Source of the DNA: Chloroflexi bacterium RBG_16_48_8
Lineage (GTDB): Bacteria; Chloroflexota; Anaerolineae; Anaerolineales; E44-bin32
Assembly (NCBI GenBank): GCA_001795115.1
Contig: MGNI01000080.1
Location: forward strand, 30,026-38,684
Direction: 5' to 3'
Length of the DNA: 8,659 nt
The notes under the pieces are model-generated. The model worked only from the letters and a program-made list of their open reading frames with translations. It searched no databases and was not told where the DNA came from. Below are positions 1 through 5,534 of the stretch, in pieces. Within the stretch, counting starts at the first letter, position 1, and every line of letters begins with the position of its first letter. The translations under genes were made by a program, and so were the position numbers.

Positions 1-5
1 TAGCG

Positions 6-1157
6 ATGGGTCAAACCCGTATTTGGCGCCACTTTGATACATGGCTGCTTGCTGCAGTTGTCATGCTTACCATCGCAGGAGTGGCGATGATCCGTTCGGC
101 CATTGCTGGAAATGAGGAGCTGGCCAATCACGACCAGAGGCAAGCCATTTTCGCGATTGCTGGCCTCATCGTTGTCATTATCTTCGCAGCCATCGACTAC
201 CGTATCTGGGCAGCGTTATCTCGCCCACTCTTCCTGGGTACCATTGCTTTACTTGGATTGATCTACTTCGCTGGGGAGGTAGGCTTTGGAGCCCAACGAT
301 GGTTCCAGGTCGGAATTGTGAATATCCAACCCTCAGAGTTATCAAAAATCGTGATGATTCTGGTTTTGGCAGATTTCTTTTCAAAGCGCCAATCAAAAAT
401 CGGATTCTTAGGGTTGATCCTTAAAAGTATTGTACTGATTGGACTGCCAGCCTTTCTAGTTCTGATCCAGCCTGACCTCAGTACCTCCATCGTTCTTTTC
501 GTCCTTTGGTTCGCATTGATATGGGCAGCTGGACTTCCATTGAAATACATTGCAATTTTCATTCTCATTGTTGTGATTATCTTCAGTGTGATCGCGCCTT
601 TACTTGTACAATACATCACAGTTGATTACCTTCAAGAGAAAGATTTCTATTTCATTCAATATTATCAAATGTCCCGAATTGCCAATTTCCTCTTCCCTAA
701 TCCAGAACAGAGCTATGGTGCAACCTACAACGTTGAGCAGGCTTTAATATCCATCGGATCGGGAGGACTCATTGGTCAAGGTTATGGGCATGGAACCCAA
801 GTCCAATTGCGATTTTTAAAAGTAAGGCATACGGATTTTATTTTTTCTGCTTTGGCAGAGGAGTTTGGTTTTATAGGGACAATCGCCTTTTTACTGGTAT
901 TAACTTTAGTGATCCACCGTTGTTTACGGGCGGCCCGCATCGCTCGCGATCAATATGGTGCACTTATCTGTTATGGTGTCGCAGTTCTCTTACTATTCCA
1001 AAGCGCATTCAACGTAGGCATGAATCTGAATCTCTTCCCAGTCTCCGGCATTCCCCTGCCCTTTTTTTCCTATGGTGGGTCCTCCCTACTTACCAGTTTA
1101 ATTGGCATTGGATTGGTCGAAAGTGTTATTCTTCGTCACAAGCAGATTGAACTTTAA
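6..1157 (+). CDS. rodA: RodA-type SEDS peptidoglycan glycosyltransferase
   Basis: Polytopic inner-membrane protein of the SEDS family (RodA/FtsW/SpoVE), which polymerises lipid II into glycan strands together with a class B penicillin-binding protein during cell elongation. About ten hydrophobic segments run from residue 13 to 376. Family motifs are clear: GAQRWF (95-100) followed by IQPSELSK (107-114), QPDLST (155-160, where QPDLGT is more usual), RHTDFIFSALAEEFG (274-288) and PFFSYGGSSLL (352-362). D277 in the HTDFIF motif matches the Asp regarded as catalytic in this family. SALAEEFGF resembles RodA more than FtsW, but paralogue assignment from motifs alone is not certain. Length (383 aa) is normal. 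The start is provisional: the frame is open to the window edge and only five bases precede this ATG, so no ribosome binding site can be judged. gltX follows after 25 bases, probably on the same transcript. Confidence 0.88.
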   Translation: MGQTRIWRHFDTWLLAAVVMLTIAGVAMIRSAIAGNEELANHDQRQAIFAIAGLIVVIIFAAIDYRIWAALSRPLFLGTIALLGLIYFAGEVGFGAQRWFQVGIVNIQPSELSKIVMILVLADFFSKRQSKIGFLGLILKSIVLIGLPAFLVLIQPDLSTSIVLFVLWFALIWAAGLPLKYIAIFILIVVIIFSVIAPLLVQYITVDYLQEKDFYFIQYYQMSRIANFLFPNPEQSYGATYNVEQALISIGSGGLIGQGYGHGTQVQLRFLKVRHTDFIFSALAEEFGFIGTIAFLLVLTLVIHRCLRAARIARDQYGALICYGVAVLLLFQSAFNVGMNLNLFPVSGIPLPFFSYGGSSLLTSLIGIGLVESVILRHKQIEL

Positions 1158-1182
1158 TTAAGATTCTATATAAGGAAATATC

Positions 1183-2682
1183 ATGCCTGAACCAGCTCCT
1201 GTGCGCGTCCGTTTCGCCCCCTCCCCAACCGGTCGATTCCATATCGGTGGTGCTAGGACAGCTCTCTACAATTACTTGCTTGCTCGTCAGACAGGTGGGA
1301 GTTTCGTGCTTAGAATCGAGGATACAGATCAGAAACGCTACGATCCCACTGCACAAGATGAGATTATGGATAGCCTCAGATGGCTCGGATTGGATTGGGA
1401 TGAAGGACCAGACATTGGTGGTCCTTTTGCTCCATATAAACAATCTGAGCGGCTGTTGATTTATCATAACCTCATCGAAGAACTTATCGATCGAGGATCG
1501 GCTTACTATTGCTTCTGTAGTCCCGAGAGATTAAGCCAAGTTCGAAACGAACAGCAAAAACAAAATCTTTCACCGCGTTACGATGGATATTGCCGTTCCC
1601 TTTCTTTGCAGGATGCAAGAGCTCGAGCCAAGGATGGTGAATCTCACGTTGTACGTTTCAAGACTCCCAAAGAAGGAAAGACAACAGGTATCGATCTCCT
1701 TCGGGATCCAATCATCGTCGACAATATCAACATCGACGACTACATCCTGTTAAAATCTGACGGCATTCCGGTTTATCATATGGCAGCAATTTCAGATGAC
1801 CATCTCATGGAAATCACCCATGTCTTTCGAGGATCAGAGTGGCTTCCAACTTTCCCGTTGCACGTGCTCATTTATGAAGCATTTGAGTGGGAACAACCCC
1901 AGTGGATCCATCTCTCAGTCTTTCTGAATCCAACAGGGAAAGGCAAGTTGAGCAAGCGTACCGCTATGGATCCCAAGAGCGGCGTAAAATCCGTCTATAC
2001 TCTTGATTTGAAGGAACTGGGCTATTTACACGAAGCAGTTAATAACTGGTGCGCTTTAATGGGATGGTCTTATGATGACCATACAGAAATTTTCCCCATG
2101 GAAGATCTGATCGAAAAATTTTCTCTGGATAAATTGAGCTCTAGCCCAGCGGCAGTGAATTTCAGCAAGCTGGATCATTTCAACGGGATTTATATTCGCG
2201 AGCTCCCGTCGCAAGAGCTGAAAAGGCGAATTTTACCTTTCCTTCAAGAAGCTGGATACAGAGTCGAAGATGAAACCCTTGAATCGATCATTCCATTAAT
2301 CCGTGAAAGGATCCATACCTTGGATGAAGCGGTTGAAATGGCAGGTTTCTTCTTCCAGGAGACCATCCATCCCGATCCCTCTCTCCTCATCGGCAAAGAT
2401 ATGACTGCTTCACAATCCGCTTTCGCTGCGCAGCGTGTCTATGAAGTGATAGAGGCCTTACCTTCCATGGAATGTGATAGCCTGGAAAATGAGTTGAGAA
2501 ACCTTGCTGATGAATTAAACTTGAAAGCAAGCCAGCTTTTTGGCATCCTGCGAATTGCAGTGACAGGTCAGAGCGTAAGTCCTCCCCTTATCGAGAGCAT
2601 GGAGGTTATTGGGAAATCGAAAGTTCTAGAGCGAATCCAGGAGGCGATTGCTCTTCTTAGCGCCCAATCGGATACAAAATAG
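1183..2682 (+). CDS. gltX: Glutamyl-tRNA synthetase (GluRS)
   Basis: Class I aminoacyl-tRNA synthetase that charges glutamate onto tRNA-Glu and, in organisms lacking GlnRS, also onto tRNA-Gln. The N-terminus has RFAPSPTGRFHIGGARTALYN with the HIGH-type motif HIGG at 20-23; RIEDTDQKR lies at 44-52 and the KMSKS-type loop is KLSKR at 255-259. The ATG is preceded by AAGGA (1172-1176) at good spacing, and the family motif begins at residue 10, so the start is secure. At 499 aa it is a little longer than the usual 465-490. Three of the four zinc-site positions known from E. coli GluRS are present (C110, C112, C137), but the His position appears to be Ser139. The loop after KLSKR reads TAMDPKSGVKSVYTLD, longer than the common KLSKRHG/KLSKRDG type. 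Arg376 in LIRERIHTL aligns by eye with Arg358 of Thermus thermophilus GluRS, a residue linked to discrimination against tRNA-Gln. The gene lies directly upstream of tRNA-Gln. Confidence 0.96.
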   Translation: MPEPAPVRVRFAPSPTGRFHIGGARTALYNYLLARQTGGSFVLRIEDTDQKRYDPTAQDEIMDSLRWLGLDWDEGPDIGGPFAPYKQSERLLIYHNLIEELIDRGSAYYCFCSPERLSQVRNEQQKQNLSPRYDGYCRSLSLQDARARAKDGESHVVRFKTPKEGKTTGIDLLRDPIIVDNINIDDYILLKSDGIPVYHMAAISDDHLMEITHVFRGSEWLPTFPLHVLIYEAFEWEQPQWIHLSVFLNPTGKGKLSKRTAMDPKSGVKSVYTLDLKELGYLHEAVNNWCALMGWSYDDHTEIFPMEDLIEKFSLDKLSSSPAAVNFSKLDHFNGIYIRELPSQELKRRILPFLQEAGYRVEDETLESIIPLIRERIHTLDEAVEMAGFFFQETIHPDPSLLIGKDMTASQSAFAAQRVYEVIEALPSMECDSLENELRNLADELNLKASQLFGILRIAVTGQSVSPPLIESMEVIGKSKVLERIQEAIALLSAQSDTK

Positions 2683-2708
2683 ACACTTCGCTCCTCCTAT
2701 GGTAGAAT
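2680..2708 (+). promoter_or_regulatory. Promoter of the tRNA-Gln gene
   Basis: A -35-like TAGACA (2680-2685, five of six to TTGACA) is followed by an exact 17-base spacer and the extended -10 TGG-TAGAAT (2700-2708, hexamer five of six to TATAAT). The -35 box includes the gltX stop codon TAG. Expected transcription start is near 2715, giving a pre-tRNA leader of only about four bases. Position and match are good; activity is inferred. Confidence 0.7.
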
Positions 2709-2718
2709 GCCGCCACAC

Positions 2719-2789
2719 TGGGGGTTCGTCTAGCGGTAGGACAGCGGACTCTGGATCCGTCAGCCGAGGTTCGAATCCTCGACCCCCAG
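2719..2789 (+). tRNA. tRNA-Gln (anticodon CUG)
   Basis: A complete cloverleaf can be folded by hand. The acceptor stem is TGGGGGT (2719-2725) with ACCCCCA (2782-2788), and the discriminator is G2789. The D arm is GTC/GAC (2728-2730, 2740-2742). The anticodon stem is GCGGA/TCCGT (2744-2748, 2756-2760) around the loop CTCTGGA, with anticodon CTG at 2751-2753 reading CAG. The T arm is CGAGG/CCTCG around TTCGAAT (2770-2776). The U1-A72 first pair is typical of bacterial tRNA-Gln. The bases after the discriminator are CCT, so the 3' CCA is not encoded and must be added by nucleotidyltransferase. The gene sits 36 bases after gltX, with its own promoter in front and a terminator-like hairpin behind. 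Confidence 0.97.
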
Positions 2790-2792
2790 CCT

Positions 2793-2831
2793 GAGCGCCG
2801 GATAATGCCCGGGGCTCATTTCATTTAATTT
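2793..2831 (+). terminator. Putative intrinsic terminator of tRNA-Gln
   Basis: A GC-rich stem pairs 2793-2801 with 2809-2817 (GAGC and CCGG blocks either side of one G/G mismatch) around a seven-base loop. A T-rich but interrupted stretch follows (TTTCATTTAATTT, 2819-2831). It begins four bases after the tRNA 3' end, where a tRNA terminator is expected. The U tract is broken by A and C, so efficiency is uncertain. Confidence 0.6.
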
Positions 2832-3123
2832 GCGAATGCTGTTTTCTGCTCCGACCTACTCTAACGGATATCCTACGACAACATGGCAATCCCATAGGCT
2901 TTATGCACGTAGAACACGCCCATAATTGTCGCTGCATTTCTCCGGTTTCTATCCAAAAGAACCATTTAGACATCAACCATCCCGGGGATATCAAATGATG
3001 AGTCCACTGAAAAAAACCCTTCAAGTTAGAAGAGAGAGGCCTATGTGGGGGTGCGGGCTGCGCCCGCACCCCCACATAGGCTGGTTCCTCTCAGCTGAGT
3101 AGCCTCTTTTCAGGTGAGTCAAA
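2832..3123. other. Intergenic stretch without a recognisable gene
   Basis: Nearly 300 bases between the tRNA-Gln terminator and the ftsY promoter, unusually long for this compact window. It contains the large palindrome at 3039-3081 and a 10-base palindrome CTCAGCTGAG at 3090-3099. One plus-strand frame is open from 2795 to 2998 with an internal ATG at 2903 (31 codons, Cys/His-containing, product not recognised). An overlapping minus-strand frame begins inside the palindrome. Neither has a ribosome binding site or a recognisable product, so I do not call a gene. It could be decayed coding sequence or a short inserted element. Confidence 0.5.
3039..3081. repeat. Perfect 20-bp inverted repeat with 3-base loop
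   Basis: Positions 3039-3058 pair without mismatch with 3062-3081 around the loop TGC. The arm starts GCCTATGTGG and ends GTGCGGGC, with a run of five G. All 20 pairs are Watson-Crick, so RNA of either strand would form a very stable hairpin. No T tract follows on either strand (CTGGTTCC on plus, CTCTCTCTTC on minus), so it is not a standard intrinsic terminator. It lies 43 bases before the ftsY extended -10. It may be a factor-aided or bidirectional terminator, or a copy of a dispersed palindromic repeat; the window contains only one copy. Confidence 0.9.
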
Positions 3124-3132
3124 TGATATAAT
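3124..3132 (+). promoter_or_regulatory. Extended -10 promoter of ftsY-prfB
   Basis: TGA-TATAAT is a perfect -10 hexamer with the TG extension. At the 17-base spacing (3104-3109, CTCTTT) there is no -35 resemblance, which fits an extended -10 promoter. The start codon GTG begins seven bases after the last T of the hexamer, at the expected transcription start, which implies a leaderless mRNA. Confidence 0.7.
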
Positions 3133-3138
3133 TCGCCC

Positions 3139-4056
3139 GTGGAAAAAAGAAATTGGCGAGAGGCCCTATCTAAAACGAGGATCGCCACTTTTGGGCGCAT
3201 CGCATCCCTTTTCGGAGTAACAGATCTAACCCCTCAATTCTGGGATGAACTTGAAGCTACCATGATCCAGGCGGATATTGGTGTCGATCTGACCCTCCGA
3301 ATGATTGAAGAATTAAGAGGAATTACCAGAAGCGATGGGATTACTCATGGGGATGAGCTTTTCTCCCAACTTCGTTCATTGCTCATTTCGCGGCTGCATG
3401 TTCCGTATGACGAAGATTTGCCAACTCGACCCATCGTTATCATTTTAGTTGGTGTCAACGGCTCCGGGAAAACAACGACAGTTGGCCGGCTCGCTTACCG
3501 GTGGCTGCAATCAGGGAAGCAAGTCCTTCTTGCAGCTGCGGATACCTACCGTGCCGCAGCCGTTGAGCAATTACAGCTCTGGGGAGAGCGCTTGGGTATC
3601 GAAATTATCAAAGGACTACCTGGAAGTGATCCAGGCGCAGTAGTCTATAATGCTTGTGAAGCAGCAGTGGCGAGAGGAGTGGATGCACTCCTCATTGATA
3701 CATCTGGTCGGATGCATACCCATCATAACCTTATGTCTGAATTGGAAAAAATATGTCGTGTTTCAGGAAAGGTGATAAAAGATGCACCCCATCAGGTATT
3801 GCTTGTTTTAGATGCTACAACTGGTCAAAATGGGATTGCTCAAGCCAGGGCCTTTTCCGAAACGATTAAATTAGACGGTGTTATCATTGCGAAGCTAGAC
3901 AGCTCTGCTCGCGGCGGTGTGGGATTTGCAGTTGTCTCTGAATTGAATCTACCTATTCTTTATGTGGGTATGGGAGAAAACCCCCAAGACCTCATCCCTT
4001 TCGAGCCAGAAGCTTACGTGGATAGCCTTCTTGCAATAACAACTGAGGAATTCTAA
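3139..4056 (+). CDS. ftsY: Signal recognition particle receptor FtsY
   Basis: SRP-family GTPase that docks ribosome-SRP complexes at the membrane and hands nascent membrane proteins to SecYEG. A helical N domain (about 10-90) precedes the G domain, with the P-loop GVNGSGKTT (105-113), DTYRAAAVEQL (135-145), G3 DTSGR (187-191; DTAGR is usual), LDATTGQNG (224-232), G4 AKLD (251-254; TKLD is usual) and GMGENPQDLIPF (277-288). At 305 aa it has essentially no acidic A domain, like the short FtsY of many bacteria, so membrane binding probably uses the N-terminal amphipathic helix. GTG at 3139 is the only plausible start: the frame has a stop (TGA, 3124-3126) fifteen bases upstream and no ATG, GTG or TTG before Met42. 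No Shine-Dalgarno precedes it, and the promoter places the 5' end at the start codon. prfB follows after 44 bases, apparently on the same transcript. Confidence 0.96.
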   Translation: MEKRNWREALSKTRIATFGRIASLFGVTDLTPQFWDELEATMIQADIGVDLTLRMIEELRGITRSDGITHGDELFSQLRSLLISRLHVPYDEDLPTRPIVIILVGVNGSGKTTTVGRLAYRWLQSGKQVLLAAADTYRAAAVEQLQLWGERLGIEIIKGLPGSDPGAVVYNACEAAVARGVDALLIDTSGRMHTHHNLMSELEKICRVSGKVIKDAPHQVLLVLDATTGQNGIAQARAFSETIKLDGVIIAKLDSSARGGVGFAVVSELNLPILYVGMGENPQDLIPFEPEAYVDSLLAITTEEF

Positions 4057-4100
4057 GATAACGAGATTTCAAGAGGATACCGATTTAGAGGTACGAACAA

Positions 4101-5187
4101 ATGGACGATATAGTTGAACGATTACAGGGGGTAAAAGAGACTATTCAAGACCTTATGGTGCGTCTTTGACTTCCATAAATACCAAACCGAATTAGAACAG
4201 CTTGATAAAAAGGCTGAAGCCCCCGATCTCTGGGATAACCCTGAATACGCCCAATCTTTGATGCGAAGAAGTTCAAGACTTCGCGAATATGTTGACGATT
4301 GGCAATCATTGGTTCTACGCATTGAAGATGCTCTCGAACTTGCTTCCCTCGATGATGAAACCATTCGTCAGGAGATCGAATTGGAAACGGGTGAAATAGA
4401 GAAGGAAGTAGAAAAACGAGAATTTACTGCCCTGCTTTCAGGTCAATACGATCAACATGATGCCATCTTATCGATCCATGCTGGTGCCGGAGGTACAGAT
4501 TCCCAGGATTGGGTCGAAATGCTCTATCGGATGTATCTTCGATGGGGTGAAAAGAATGGATATACTGCGGAAATACTCGATTTACATGAGGGTGATGAGG
4601 CTGGCTTAAAACGGGTGACCATATCCTTTGCAGGGGAGTATGCAACAGGCTATTTGCGTTCGGAGAAAGGCGTACATCGCTTGGTGCGTCTATCCCCCTT
4701 CGACTCAGCTCACCGAAGGCACACTTCCTTTGCGCTGGTCGAGGTCTATCCCCAGGTGGAATCAGATGACGAAGTTGAAATCGACCCTAGTGATTTACGA
4801 ATCGACACCTACCGTTCCGCAGGCGCTGGTGGACAGAACGTACAGAAAAATGAGACTGCGATAAGGATCACGCATATCCCTACCGGCATCATTGTCACCT
4901 GTCAAAATGAGCGTTCACAGACGCAGAATAAAGAAAATGCGATGCGCGTTTTGCGTGCACGCCTTTTAGATTTGAAGAGGGAACAACAGGAAGCTGAATT
5001 GGCACAGATTAAGGGTGATCATATCAAGGCCGAATGGGGCAGCCAAATCAGATCCTATGTTCTCCATCCGTATCAGATGGTAAAGGATCATAGAACCAAT
5101 TACGAAGTTTCTAACGTTTCAGCAGTTCTGGATGGAGAATTGGACGAATTAATTGAAGCCTATTTAAGATCATCCATCGGTCAATAG
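4101..5187 (+). CDS. prfB: Peptide chain release factor 2, made by +1 frameshift
   Basis: Release factor that recognises UGA and UAA stop codons and triggers hydrolysis of peptidyl-tRNA in the ribosome. The gene is in two frames. Frame one runs from ATG 4101 (AGAGGT at 4087-4092 is the ribosome binding site) for 22 codons to TGA at 4167-4169. The ribosome slips from CTT forward by one base and resumes at GAC 4168 for 339 codons, giving 361 aa, the normal family length. The second frame continues directly with DFHKYQTELEQLDKKAEAPD, matching the RF2 N-terminal helical domain, so the shift is required rather than an error. The stop-codon reading tripeptide SPF is at 198-200 (RF2-type; RF1 has PxT) and GGQ is at 243-245 in SAGAGGQNVQ. 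An ORF finder would start this gene wrongly near 4258. It follows ftsY and precedes the secG promoter. Confidence 0.96.
4157..4170 (+). promoter_or_regulatory. Autoregulatory RF2 +1 frameshift site
   Basis: The slippery heptamer CTTTGAC (4164-4170) is identical to the classical bacterial prfB site. When RF2 is scarce the in-frame UGA is read slowly, tRNA-Leu slips from CUU to UUU, and full-length RF2 is made. The stimulatory Shine-Dalgarno-like element normally found three bases before CTT is only GGTG here (4157-4160), instead of AGGGGG. The spacing (CGT) is conserved. Mechanism is established for the family; efficiency here is unknown. Confidence 0.93.
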
Positions 5188-5201
5188 TCATAATGTTTTC
5201 C

Positions 5202-5230
5202 TTGAAGGGAAGATTGCATTCTGCTATAAT
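5202..5230 (+). promoter_or_regulatory. Promoter of secG
   Basis: A -35-like TTGAAG (5202-5207, four of six) is followed by exactly 17 bases and the extended -10 TGC-TATAAT (5222-5230, perfect hexamer). It begins 14 bases after the prfB stop. Expected start is near 5237, leaving a leader of about 27 bases that carries the secG ribosome binding site. This is the best-matched promoter in the window. Confidence 0.78.
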
Positions 5231-5263
5231 CCCTGCGCTCTTTCGGCCTAGGAGGAACAATAA

Positions 5264-5491
5264 GTGGATGCCTATCTGAATATCGCGATCATCATCGTTT
5301 CCATCGCATTGATCACAGCAGTGATTTTGCAAAGCCGCGGGGCTGGATTGGGCGGGCTCACTGGTGGTGATACGTCCGGCGGGGGCTACCATGCTCGCCG
5401 CGGTGTCGAGAAATTATTATTCAATGTTACCATTGGCCTGAGCATCGTTTTTTTTATTCTCGCTGTCCTCACTGTGATTCAAATCGGTTAG
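5264..5491 (+). CDS. secG: Preprotein translocase subunit SecG
   Basis: Small accessory subunit of the SecYEG channel that assists SecA-driven protein export across the cytoplasmic membrane. The 75-aa protein shows the family plan: transmembrane helix 1 at about 4-22, a Gly-rich loop (SRGAGLGGLTGGDTSGGGY, 24-42), the basic ARRGVEKLL segment (44-52), and helix 2 at about 53-73. The GTG start is supported by a strong AGGAGGA (5250-5256) seven bases upstream and by helix 1 beginning immediately after it. It has its own promoter behind prfB. The next gene starts 43 bases after its stop with no obvious separate promoter, so the two may be co-transcribed. Confidence 0.95.
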   Translation: MDAYLNIAIIIVSIALITAVILQSRGAGLGGLTGGDTSGGGYHARRGVEKLLFNVTIGLSIVFFILAVLTVIQIG

Positions 5492-5534
5492 TCTTGTTCG
5501 CTTAATCCCATATTCCGCTTGCGCGGATAATCCT

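Noticed and set aside
1147..1174. Possible promoter TTGAAC-16-TATAAG before gltX
   Set aside because: The -10 would overlap the gltX Shine-Dalgarno and exclude it from the mRNA; the AT-rich gap makes a chance match likely.
2821..3075. 84-codon minus-strand frame opposite the tRNA-ftsY gap
   Set aside because: It would start at a GTG inside the perfect palindrome, has no ribosome binding site and no recognisable protein features.
4258..5187. prfB as a 309-codon gene starting at TTG 4258
   Set aside because: RF2-like sequence continues upstream to GAC 4168 and joins the ATG 4101 frame through CTTTGAC.
5526..5531. GATAAT before the solute-binding protein as a -10 box
   Set aside because: It ends three bases before the ATG, so transcription would start inside the gene; there is no TG extension or -35.
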